From Succinivibrionaceae bacterium (GTDB taxonomy: Bacteria; Pseudomonadota; Gammaproteobacteria; Enterobacterales; Succinivibrionaceae), in contig JAFURY010000034.1 of the NCBI GenBank assembly GCA_017480795.1, positions 1 through 33,706 on the forward strand: 33,706 nucleotides of DNA, read 5' to 3'. The position numbers and the translations under genes were made by a program. Below the pieces are notes generated by a model. It was not told where the DNA came from and searched no databases. It worked only from the letters and a program-made list of their open reading frames with translations. This document shows, in pieces, positions 26,709-33,706 of this stretch. Position 1 is the first letter of the stretch; every line of letters starts with the position of its first letter.

Positions 26709-26939
26709 CTACCATCTTTCCCTGGTGCCGGCGCGTCCGGTGTACGGATTGGTGTTGCCTCTCACCGACCAGTTGTTGTTGTGATAGCCGTCGCGGCCGG
26801 AGCGGTGGTGGGGAGCGACATAGGTGCCGTTGCTGCGGTAGTAGCCTCTGACGCTGGAACTGCCGTGGCGGGCTTCGGCAATCCCTGAAAGAGCCGCAAG
26901 AGCGATAGCTGCGGCAATGACGACGGATGATTTTTTCAT
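26709..26939 (-). CDS. Small exported protein of the V-x-GYYR-NGTYV-PH repeat type
   Basis: This 76-residue protein has a clear Sec signal peptide (MKKSSVVIAAAIALAALSG, cleavage likely after AEA). The mature part is VRGYYRSNGTYVAPHHRS, then NNNWSVRGNTNPYTGRAGT, rich in Arg, Gly, His and Tyr. I recall similar short exported or phage-associated proteins with VnGYyrkdGTYV-pHyR and NPyTGk motifs, of unknown function. AAAGGA precedes the ATG at good spacing. It lies between menC and menE on the same strand but has no evident role in menaquinone synthesis. Confidence 0.8.
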   Translation of the reverse strand: MKKSSVVIAAAIALAALSGIAEARHGSSSVRGYYRSNGTYVAPHHRSGRDGYHNNNWSVRGNTNPYTGRAGTRERW

Positions 26940-27062
26940 GAATTTTCCTTTTGAAATTTTTCTTTGGGCTTTTCCTTGTGGGGATTATCTTTTCTGAAGG
27001 CAGGTCTCATTATACCCCGCATGAGGCTGATACGGGGCTTCCGTCGCCGGATCTTCCGCCGC

Positions 27063-27572
27063 CTATTCCATCCGCATCATGGTTGAAACCGCGGGAGCCG
27101 AGTTCAGCCGCTTTTTCATGTCGGAGACGAACCCGTCTCTGAAGTCGTCCTTCTTGAGAAATTCGCCGAAAAAGATCCTTCCCCGGCCGTCATATTCGAA
27201 CACGTCCTGGGAGAGAATGCTCAGACCGTCCTGGGTATGGAAAAACAGAACGCCTTGCTCCTTGCGATCGATGATTCTGCCGTTGGCGCGTTTCACCTTG
27301 TGGATGAACTCGTAGCTTACGGCGAATTCCTCGCCCTGTATGTCCCTGATCGCATAGTCGGTGACTACTGTCTTGTCGTACATGTTCTCGATACGCAGCC
27401 GGCTGTTTTCAAAGTGCAGGACAGTGCGGGGGTAGTCGCCTATGGCTTCGGTTTCAATCCAGGTTCCCTCCAGCTGTTTGTCCTGGGGAATTTCCGCGCA
27501 GGATGCAAGGGGCAGAAGGTACAGAAGCGAGGCTGCTGTGACTTTTATCAGCTTTTTCATCTGCATTTTCAT
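27063..27572 (-). CDS. Putative lipoprotein
   Basis: This 169-residue protein has a signal peptide ending in a lipobox (LLPLASC, Cys at about residue 26), so it is probably acylated and membrane-anchored. The mature part is a small beta-rich domain starting QLEGTWIETEAI, with VLHFENSRLRIEN, like lipocalin-like or META-type domains that measure bound ligands; I assign no function. GGAG lies eight bases before the first of two nearby ATGs (27572). It has the same orientation as the men genes around it, so it may be transcribed with them. Confidence 0.75.
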   Translation of the reverse strand: MKMQMKKLIKVTAASLLYLLPLASCAEIPQDKQLEGTWIETEAIGDYPRTVLHFENSRLRIENMYDKTVVTDYAIRDIQGEEFAVSYEFIHKVKRANGRIIDRKEQGVLFFHTQDGLSILSQDVFEYDGRGRIFFGEFLKKDDFRDGFVSDMKKRLNSAPAVSTMMRME

Positions 27573-27587
27573 CGAGGTGCTCCGGTT

Positions 27588-27857
27588 TTAAGTTTGCTGA
27601 AGAGAAGCGCCGGCTTCCGAAAGGTTCGGAAAGACGCCACGGCGGATACTGAAGACGGAATCCTGCATCATGCTCTGGCATCCGTCGCTGTTGGCCATTC
27701 GCCAGTCGGATGCTATCACGAACAAGGGTTTCAAAAAACGCCTGGACCAGACTTCTTGAGGTTTGAGGTTTGAGGTTCGTGGGCATTGCGCTTTGCTCAT
27801 TGTATTTTCGACTTTGGGTTTTGACGTATTGACGATTTGCAGGAATGAAACCCATGT
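27588..27857. other. Spacer between menC and the lipoprotein gene
   Basis: About 270 bases without a gene I can support; overlapping minus-strand frames look like noise. A short tandem run of GAGGTTT (about 27758-27776, roughly three copies) is the only repeat seen. No strong terminator is visible, so men transcription may read through. Confidence 0.4.
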
Positions 27858-28880
27858 TCAGAATTTGAATATTTTGCAGGTATCAAGCCCCTGCAGCACT
27901 CTGATGCCGGATTTCCGTTTCAGATCCCGCGCCCAGGCGGCCAGCAGGCAGAGCCCCAGAGGGCTTTCGTAGGCGGAGGACACTGTGAGATACCCGTTTT
28001 GAATTGCGGCGGCTTCCGCGGTTTCCTCGCAGCGGTCGAGACTGCCGGCCAGGGTTGGCTTGATGACCCAGCCCGTTGTGGTGAGAGGATCAATGCCATT
28101 GACGCCGTGTCTTCTCAGCAGCTCGTCGGCGCCGATGCCGATGCCGGTTCTGTCCGCAAGCCGGGCGCAGTCTTTGGGGTCGGGCAGGGGATCTTCGGCG
28201 TAAAGGATCCTTTCGGCGGGCATTTGGCCCAGAAAATCCTCCGCCTGCCTGAAAGTCCAGTTCATGTTGGCATCGAGTATGTAGCCGGCGTCGGGAAAAA
28301 GCCGGTCAATGCGGTCAATCAGTTCAAGCTCCCGGATTCCGGCGAGTCTTCCCACTTTGATTTTGAAGATTTTTTTTGAGCCCTGATGCGGCGACGGCCC
28401 GGAATTTGCGCTCCGGACTGCCGGCGTTGACAGACTTTCCGTCAGCAGATCGGAAACCTCGGCTCCCGCCGGGGATTCGACTTTCCGCTGGGCCGCCAGC
28501 AGTTCCTCTGTCATGTCCTCGCTCCGCGCTGCGGGATTCTGAGTTTCTGTCGTATTCGCCCCGGCATGCGTTTTCAGATAAGCATCCAGATCCTCGCCGG
28601 ATCCGATGTAGACGTAGTCCGTTTCCGGCGCGGCAGGACGCAGACGCCTGCTCAGGACCGAGCGCGCGAAGGAGGCGGACGGGAAGCGGGGATCGGCCCC
28701 GCTTGAGAGAATGTCCTCCTGGGTTTCGGCTGAAAAGCCGTTTAGGGGAGAGCATTCCGATACGAATCCGTCGCTGTCCATGAGATAACAGCCGCCGCGG
28801 CTTGAGATCCGCGCCTGGCCGCACCTGATCCGGCGTCTGAGATCCAGACTGAAGGATTCGATTCTGATCCGATCTTTCAT
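27858..28880 (-). CDS. menC: o-Succinylbenzoate synthase, with an inserted low-complexity segment
   Basis: MenC dehydrates SHCHC to o-succinylbenzoate. From the ATG at 28880 (AGGA five bases before) it has 340 residues. Enolase-superfamily catalytic positions are visible: FKIKVGR with its Lys pair near 173-175, LDANMNW (Asp), AEDPLP (Glu), GIGADELLRR (Asp) and WVIKPTLAGS (Lys). Compared with my memory of E. coli MenC (320 residues) there is an insert of roughly 50-60 residues at about 105-168, rich in Ala, Ser, Thr, Glu and Pro, just before the barrel strand with FKIKVGR. The C-terminus stops soon after GLDT, about 25 residues shorter. The conserved core is intact, so it is probably active. 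Confidence 0.9.
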   Translation of the reverse strand: MKDRIRIESFSLDLRRRIRCGQARISSRGGCYLMDSDGFVSECSPLNGFSAETQEDILSSGADPRFPSASFARSVLSRRLRPAAPETDYVYIGSGEDLDAYLKTHAGANTTETQNPAARSEDMTEELLAAQRKVESPAGAEVSDLLTESLSTPAVRSANSGPSPHQGSKKIFKIKVGRLAGIRELELIDRIDRLFPDAGYILDANMNWTFRQAEDFLGQMPAERILYAEDPLPDPKDCARLADRTGIGIGADELLRRHGVNGIDPLTTTGWVIKPTLAGSLDRCEETAEAAAIQNGYLTVSSAYESPLGLCLLAAWARDLKRKSGIRVLQGLDTCKIFKF

Positions 28881-28948
28881 GGCTTTCCTGCGGATCTGTC
28901 CGGTGTCCTGGTGATCCGGAACCCGCTTTCCGTCGATGTCGCCATTTT

Positions 28949-29806
28949 TTAAGGGTTTCGCTTGAATTTGCTGAAATCCGGCAGGCGCTTTTCGTTGAAG
29001 GCGTTTCTGCCTTCCTGTCCCTCCTGCGTCATGTAGAACAGCATGGTGGCGTTGCCGGCCAGCTCCTGCAGGCCCGCCTGACCGTCGCAGTCGGCGTTGA
29101 GGGCCGCCTTCATGCAGCGGATGGCCATCGGACTGTTGGCAAGGATCTCCCGGCACCAGCGGAGGGTTTCCTTTTCCAGATCCGCAAGGGGCACCACGGC
29201 GTTCACCAGTCCCATGTCAAGGGCCTGCCTGGCATCGTACATTCGGCAGAGAAACCAGATCTCCCGGGCTTTTTTCTGTCCCACGATTCTTGCCATGTAG
29301 GCTGCGCCGTAGCCGCCGTCAAAGGAGCCGACCCTGGGGCCGGTCTGACCGAATTTGGCATTGTCGGCTGCAATGGTGAGATCGCACATCAGATGCAGCA
29401 CATGGCCGCCGCCTACCGCGTAGCCCGCCACCATGGCGATGACCGGTTTCGGACAGGTTCTGATGAGACGCTGCAGCTCCAGCACGTTCAGATGATGGGT
29501 TCCGTTTTCATCCTTGTATCCCCCGTAGTCGCCCCGGATCTTCTGATCTCCTCCCGCGCAGAAGGCCAGATCGCCTGCTCCGGTAAGAATTATCACGCCG
29601 ATGTTTTCGTCGTAGTGGGCGTCGTTGACCGCCGCGATCATTTCCGTTACGGTTTTCGGACGGAAGGCGTTGCGGACCTCTGGACGGTTGATGGTGATCC
29701 TGGCGATGCCGTCGTTGGACTTGTGGTAGAGAATGTCGGTGAAACCCTCGCCGGCGTTGGTCCATTCCGCCGGCGCGTAGAGTTGTTCTTCTGGAATGTT
29801 TAGCAT
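28949..29806 (-). CDS. menB: 1,4-Dihydroxy-2-naphthoyl-CoA synthase
   Basis: MenB, of the crotonase family, closes the naphthoquinol ring from OSB-CoA. The 285-residue protein has [34 protein letters not shown] (oxyanion hole), [20 protein letters not shown], and [23 protein letters not shown], all characteristic of MenB, and a C-terminal [12 protein letters not shown]. An AGGA site lies about 11 bases before the ATG. It is the first gene of the leftward men run, with menC 68 bases downstream. Confidence 0.96.
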   Translation of the reverse strand: MLNIPEEQLYAPAEWTNAGEGFTDILYHKSNDGIARITINRPEVRNAFRPKTVTEMIAAVNDAHYDENIGVIILTGAGDLAFCAGGDQKIRGDYGGYKDENGTHHLNVLELQRLIRTCPKPVIAMVAGYAVGGGHVLHLMCDLTIAADNAKFGQTGPRVGSFDGGYGAAYMARIVGQKKAREIWFLCRMYDARQALDMGLVNAVVPLADLEKETLRWCREILANSPMAIRCMKAALNADCDGQAGLQELAGNATMLFYMTQEGQEGRNAFNEKRLPDFSKFKRNP

Positions 29807-29923
29807 GGGTATGTTGTTCCTGTAAGGATGCTGAACCTGAGTATCGCAGGACTGGTGACGCTCGGAGCCAGGTCCGCCGGATGACGCAGAAGGAAAACCT
29901 TCCGCGCCTGGCCGGAACCGGCC

Positions 29924-29953
29924 GATTTATGGAGCCCTGCGGTAAATCGTCAA
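29924..29953 (-). promoter_or_regulatory. Candidate menB promoter
   Basis: On the minus strand TTGACG (29948-29953) and TAAATC (29924-29929) are 18 bases apart, about 120 bases before the menB ATG. The -35 is good and the -10 modest. Confidence 0.35.
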
Positions 29954-30635
29954 ACCCCGTCGGAAAATTCAGGAACGGCGGCGTCTTTTAAAATCCAAAG
30001 TCAGCTGACAATGAAAAAAAAAACGGACGTTTCGCGCCTGAAGGCATTCTGACGGGTCTGAAGATAAAGTTACATTAAAAATCTAAAAAATCAATATCGG
30101 CCTCGTGATTTTCGGCGCGACAGGAGCATAAAACGGGATCTTTAGAATATGTGTTTTATCTTTGGGAACTGCTGCAAACCCTTGCGAATCACGGATCCGT
30201 GAAAACTGCAGATGCGGAATGATAAATTAAAACACCGGATTGCAAATCACTAACGGGAAAGATGTTTCTATGGTTCTAATTATGTCCAGTACAGCTCAAA
30301 ACATCATGATATCCGCTCCGCCGGGTCGCAGACACGGGGCCGACATGGAACAAGGGCGGCGCTCCTAGGCCGTGAAATAATTTTTAATTCCCAAAATTTC
30401 ACTTCCGGCAAATTCTGGAAAATTTGGGCTTTGAACCAAAATTCATGGACTGCCGGCCAGTGGTGCTCTGTCGCGATCAGGACGTCTGCCGGCCTGGATT
30501 CTGCCGCTTCATGAAAACAGGAATGCGATTGAGGAGCAGCGCCGATTGGAGAGCGGCAATGGTTCTGATGTCGTCTCTGAATTTTGCGCGGTAAAGGTCC
30601 GAAATAAAAATTTTTGTGTTGTGTAAAATCAATTC

Positions 30636-30664
30636 TTGCAATAGTGTTCGGAATGGAATATACT
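30636..30664 (+). promoter_or_regulatory. Promoter upstream of the Rpn-like gene
   Basis: TTGCAA (30636-30641) and TATACT (30659-30664) are 17 bases apart, a good sigma-70 pair. Start near 30671 gives a leader of about 315 bases. Confidence 0.5.
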
Positions 30665-30822
30665 TTGAGTAAAGAATAACTTTTATTTGGCGACTGAAGC
30701 TCAATCGCCGGCAGCCGGCCTGGACCCGGCGCGCGCATTGAAGGCTGAAGTCATCGTTTGCACTTTTGCGCATGTCCGCAACCGGAAATGCGGATGCGAC
30801 CGTAGAGGCCGGCTGTGCAATG

Positions 30823-30844
30823 ACAGGCAATGCCATTTGCCTGT
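30823..30844 (+). promoter_or_regulatory. Leader hairpin before the Rpn-like gene
   Basis: ACAGGCAA-TGCCAT-TTGCCTGT is a perfect 8-bp stem with a six-base loop, followed by TGTTTG. It lies inside the putative leader and might attenuate transcription or shape the mRNA. Confidence 0.35.
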
Positions 30845-30985
30845 TGTTTGCGGATGGTGTTTCGCTTTTTCGCCGTCGCAACGCCGCCGCAACTGATCTG
30901 GAGCGGCAAAACGCCGGCGACAAGAGTCCGGCGGCGGACATCTGGTTCCGGACGGACAGCGCTTATTTTGAGGATAGATCGACCT

Positions 30986-31906
30986 ATGAGAAAAAATACT
31001 AAAAAATCTGATGCGGTATCGGCTGCGAAGCCGGCGGCAGTTTCCGGATCACAGAAGACGTCGGCGACGAACCGGGAGAACACGGAAGGACTTTTCAAAT
31101 TCGTGTTCGGGCGGAATAAAGCCTGGCTGCTTGAGCTGTTCAACGTGCTCAACGCGGAGCACTACGATAATCCAGATGTCATTGAAATGATAACGGTGGA
31201 TGAACTGGTCAGAATTTGCGCCAAGTACACTCTCTTCTTTCAGGTCGGAGACGCTATTTATTTTTATGAGGCTCAGAACTCGATTGGCCCGAATTTGCCG
31301 TTCCGGTTTGAACTGTATTTCGGCCTGGTTTACTCCAAGTATATAACAAAACACAACCTGGATTTGGACAGTCCGGTGCCGGTTCGTTTTCCTGCGCCTC
31401 AGTTCATCTGCTTTCACGAAGGAGAGCAGGAGACCGAGGATATAACGATTGTTGACAGGAACACGGTGTTGCTGAATGCCGATGATGAAAAGGCCGGTCT
31501 CGAAAATGCCACAAAAGTGTTGGCGGTCAATAAGTCAAAGATCGTCAGGAAGGGCGTACTGGCCAGGTTTGATGAAAACCATCAGAAATGCGATGGCGCA
31601 ACCGTTGTCATGCTGAACATCAACCGGGGACACAACGAGGATTTGCTGAAGGCTTGCAGGCCGCTTGGAGAGTACTCAGAACTGCTTCGCAATATCCGCA
31701 ACTTTCATGACGAAGCCAGGAAAAGGTCTGGAAAACAGGGAAGTTTTGAAAAAGAAGAAGAATACGCTATGCTGGGCGAAGCGGTCAGAAAAGCGGTTGA
31801 AAAAATGCCGGAGGACGCTTTGTTAAAAGGATTTCTGGTTCAGGAATTGGAGAAGGTGATTGATATTTGCATTGACACCTACAACGATTTTCCGACCAGT
31901 TTATAG
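30986..31906 (+). CDS. PD-(D/E)XK nuclease-family (Rpn-like transposase nuclease) protein
   Basis: The protein (306 residues from the ATG at 30986, GAGGA upstream) has TEGLFKFVFGRNKAWLLELFN, DNPDVIEMITVDEL, then VGDAIYFYEAQNSIGPNLPFR with an Asp and E-x-Q pair (Asp89, Glu95, Gln97), and a long helical C-terminus. This is the pattern of the PD-(D/E)XK transposase-nuclease family (PDDEXK_2/Rpn type), where catalysis uses D...E-x-Q/K. Rpn proteins promote RecA-independent recombination and some act in phage defence or toxin systems. The first 30 residues are basic and low-complexity. It is a single gene between a geneless stretch and an AT-rich island. Confidence 0.75.
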   Translation: MRKNTKKSDAVSAAKPAAVSGSQKTSATNRENTEGLFKFVFGRNKAWLLELFNVLNAEHYDNPDVIEMITVDELVRICAKYTLFFQVGDAIYFYEAQNSIGPNLPFRFELYFGLVYSKYITKHNLDLDSPVPVRFPAPQFICFHEGEQETEDITIVDRNTVLLNADDEKAGLENATKVLAVNKSKIVRKGVLARFDENHQKCDGATVVMLNINRGHNEDLLKACRPLGEYSELLRNIRNFHDEARKRSGKQGSFEKEEEYAMLGEAVRKAVEKMPEDALLKGFLVQELEKVIDICIDTYNDFPTSL

Positions 31907-31980
31907 AGCACAAAACACGCAATCAGAAAAAGAGCATTCGGCCTGTTAAGCCACTTGCAGGATCAGGCGTCTCTTCTGAC

Positions 31981-32032
31981 AACTGGCGTAGCCAGTTTGA
32001 CATCCCGGGAACTCGGTCTGGAGTCCCGGGAT
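31981..32032 (+). terminator. Two tandem hairpins after the Rpn-like gene
   Basis: AACTGGC-GTA-GCCAGTT (31981-31997) is followed by ATCCCGGGA/TCCCGGGAT (32002-32010 and 32024-32032), both perfect stems. The second is followed by TCTTGTTT, a weak T-run. They mark the point where base composition drops to AT-rich. Confidence 0.6.
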
Positions 32033-32387
32033 TCTTGTTTGAGTGATTCTATGATTTAATGAACTTAATTACGCAATAAATGTGCTTGTTGTGAATATTT
32101 GATGGTCAAAAAACTATTTATGTTCCTATGAAGATTGCAGAAATGTAAGCAAGGTGCGTGTTGTTAATTGGACATCTGTGCTGGCTACCATTTTGATCAT
32201 TAGGTTAGAGTGCATAATATTCAAAGTGAGGGTCAAGACATGTTGCAGCTCTTGTTACTTAGTGGCAACACGACATAGCAAGTCGGACATAATAGAAAAA
32301 TTGGAAATTGTGAGATTGATCTCCCCCCCCCCCCGTATGCTTGTTGATATAAAATCTATGGCGTTTTTACTTGAAAAGGATATAAAA
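32033..32387. other. AT-rich leader region before the DUF262 gene
   Basis: About 355 bases, low in GC. A frame from the GTG at 32154 runs in phase into the DUF262 gene, but its product up to 32387 has no family likeness and I treat it as leader. It contains the 12-C tract and a promoter-like TGATATAAA (32345-32353, an extended -10 form). Confidence 0.5.
32323..32334 (+). repeat. Poly-C tract (12 C)
   Basis: Twelve consecutive C stand out in an AT-rich region, about 54 bases before the chosen ATG. It occupies the place where a -35 element would sit relative to TGATATAAA, and TTGATC lies just before it, so length changes could alter promoter spacing. Such tracts are known slipped-strand mutation sites. 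Confidence 0.9.
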
Positions 32388-33621
32388 ATGCCAAATACAA
32401 TAGATATGAAACCGGAAGCAAAAGATATCAAAAGCTATCTTACTCTTAAACAGGGAGAAGAATTTGTAATTCCAAGTTATCAACGGGCATACAATTGGAA
32501 TACAGAGGAACACTGTGATAAATTATTAGAGGATTTGTTTGATTATATCGAAAATAATGGTAGTGATTACGATGCCTACTTTTTTGGAAATTTGATAACT
32601 GTAACTGAAAGTAACGATCAACTGATAATCGATGGTCAGCAGAGAACAACAACTTTTTTATTATTGTTGAAGGCTCTTCATTATATTTTAGAGGACTATG
32701 TGCTTTGCTCAAATTCCTTAAATGAAGATTGTAATGATATGATAAAGGATAGACTAAAGGAAGTTTTATGTGTTTTGTACAAAATAGATAAAAATAATAT
32801 TGCTTCTTTTATTAGAAACTTTAAATATGAGGATTGTCATTGTATACTAAGTAATGATTCAATGAATGAGACTGATTTTGATGATTGGCCAAATATTTTT
32901 GGAGCATGTAATTATCGTGATGCTGAAAGTAAAGTAAAGAAAAGAAAAAGAGCACATAAAGATAATAAGTATACTAATTTTTTTTCGGAATCTTAAGTTC
33001 TTCTATTTTAATATAAAGAAAAAGTTGGATGATGACTTTGAAAATAATACACAAAAAATACAATATTTGTCAAAATTTATAACCACGTTTTTAGATGATT
33101 GTAAAATAATACAAATTTCAAGTAGTAATATAAACCAGGCTGTTGCTATATTTAATTCTTTAAATTCAAAAGGATGTCCACTTGAGGATGCGGATGTAAT
33201 CTGCTCTTTAGCTTTTTCGAAATGTGCGGAAGATGAGAAAAATTTATTTAAAGAAAATTGGAAAAAAGTAATAGTTGGAACTAAGAATGAATTGATTGGG
33301 TATTTCTCTGTAACAACGCTCTTGCAACAGTTTATGTATTATGACAGAGCTCTTCAAACGGTTATATCCAATAAAAATAGTACTGAAGTTTCTACACCGG
33401 GCTTGAGAAACTATTATACTATGATTAATAAGAATATCCTGAGTACTCCAATACCATTTTCTAATAATTTGGTATTGTTGGAGAATATTTGGGAATTTTT
33501 ATTACAATACCCGATAATCAGATTATTGCTAAAAATGAATAAAAATGCTCACTTATTTTTGGCTTCGTATACCCCGGGATCTTTTGTGAAGTCCGTCACA
33601 AAATTGGAATGTGACATATAA
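32388..33621 (+). pseudogene. DUF262-domain (GmrS/ParB-like) protein gene, frame broken at an 8-T tract
   Basis: The first frame (32388-32996, AAAAGGA site seven bases before the ATG) gives FVIPSYQRAYNW (residues 27-38) and LIIDGQQRTTTF (about 79-90), the hallmark of DUF262 NTPase/nickase domains such as GmrS, BrxU and SspE. It stops at 32994-32996, but removing one T from the tract at 32978-32985 joins it to the second frame, which runs to 33621 and carries the next conserved block (INQAVAIFNSLNSKGCPLEDADVI). The joined protein would be about 410 residues. It lacks the DUF1524 HNH-type end found in many such defence proteins. Either it is a phase-off, a frameshifted pseudogene, or an assembly error in the homopolymer. 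Very AT-rich codon use marks it as acquired. Confidence 0.75.
32978..32985 (+). repeat. Poly-T tract (8 T) at the frame break
   Basis: Eight T. With eight, the DUF262 frame ends at 32996; with seven it reads on into the second half through KKKLDDDFEN. No ATG opens the second half; its first in-frame start-like codon (33025) is TTG, which supports one original gene. Confidence 0.9.
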
Positions 33622-33660
33622 TGTCATTACTAATATTATTGTGTAAGTATTACGTAATAC
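33582..33660. repeat. Cluster of three short palindromes after the DUF262 frame
   Basis: TTTTGTGA/TCACAAAA (33582-33603, 8-bp arms), TGACAT-ATA-ATGTCA (33612-33626) and GTATTACGTAATAC (33647-33660, perfect 14-base palindrome) crowd into about 80 bases at the end of the DUF262 frame. They could be a terminator, regulator sites, or an edge of an element; no function is shown. Confidence 0.5.
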
Positions 33661-33706
33661 CAGTACTCGAACGCTGCTGGGTATAGTAAAATAGGCGAGA
33701 AACGGA

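Larger units (their letters stand above)
29807..30985. other. Geneless region between menB and the Rpn-like gene
   Basis: About 1.2 kb with no convincing gene on either strand. The left part holds a candidate menB promoter. The middle (30000-30300) is AT-richer, with a perfect 14-base palindrome TCACGGATCCGTGA (30189-30202). An imperfect CCCAAA/TTTGGG hairpin lies near 30392-30430, and the right part carries a good promoter and a hairpin leader for the Rpn-like gene. This may be decayed accessory DNA; I cannot name any remnant. Confidence 0.5.

Noticed and set aside
27454..27855. 133-codon minus-strand frame overlapping the lipoprotein gene
   Set aside because: It overlaps the clear lipoprotein start and has no features of its own.
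32154..32387. Upstream GTG start extending the DUF262 protein
   Set aside because: The extra 78 residues have no family likeness, run through the poly-C tract, and the ATG at 32388 has a strong ribosome site.
1..33706. tRNA or rRNA genes
   Set aside because: I found no cloverleaf with a T-loop and acceptor stem and no rRNA-like stretch by eye; a covariance search would settle this.

Overview
The window looks like the chromosome of a GC-rich, menaquinone-using, probably anaerobic or facultative gammaproteobacterium. The order cmk, rpsA, ihfB, lapA, lapB, pyrF, the rnm-yciO pair, an RlhA-type U32 enzyme, FocA and a full-length Lon all point to Gammaproteobacteria. A formate channel together with a nearly complete men cluster would suit a succinate- or formate-producing gut lineage such as Succinivibrionaceae. 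That placement is inference, not something the sequence proves.

Layout. 1-522: C-terminal part of an IscB-type transposon-encoded RNA-guided nuclease, cut by the window edge. 642-3094 (+): rnm, yciO, nfo. 3275-3922 (-): ribA, divergent from cmk. 4210-12377 (+): cmk, rpsA (structured leader, twin UUCG terminators), a geneless gap of about 820 bp, then ihfB-lapA-lapB-pyrF-rlhA and a small unknown gene. 12417-14469 (-): focA and a formyltransferase-fold protein with altered active-site positions. 14856-18544 (+): accessory stretch with an S66-type peptidase carrying a tandem-repeat N-terminus, a tandem pair of unknown paralogues, and a DUF6398-like protein. 18934-29806 (-): lon with a repeat-encoded basic/acidic tail, then the menaquinone genes menD, menF, menE, two small exported proteins, menC and menB. 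Transcription runs from menB towards menD; menH is not in the window. 29807-30985 carries no convincing gene. 30986-31906 (+): PD-(D/E)XK (Rpn-like) nuclease-family protein. 32040 to the end: sharply AT-rich segment holding a DUF262 (GmrS/ParB-like) gene with a 12-C tract upstream and a frame-breaking 8-T tract inside it.

How the genes work together. The central blocks are housekeeping: nucleotide synthesis (cmk, pyrF), translation (rpsA), nucleoid structure (ihfB), control of LPS synthesis (lapAB), rRNA modification (rlhA), riboflavin (ribA), DNA repair (nfo) and RNA maturation (rnm). The men genes convert chorismate through isochorismate, SEPHCHC, OSB and OSB-CoA to DHNA-CoA, for anaerobic respiratory menaquinone. 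The accessory content (IscB, Rpn-like protein, DUF262, tandem paralogues) lies at the ends and in 14.8-18.5 kb. The most striking signal is the DUF262 gene with two homopolymer tracts in an AT-rich island, which looks like a candidate phase-variable defence gene.
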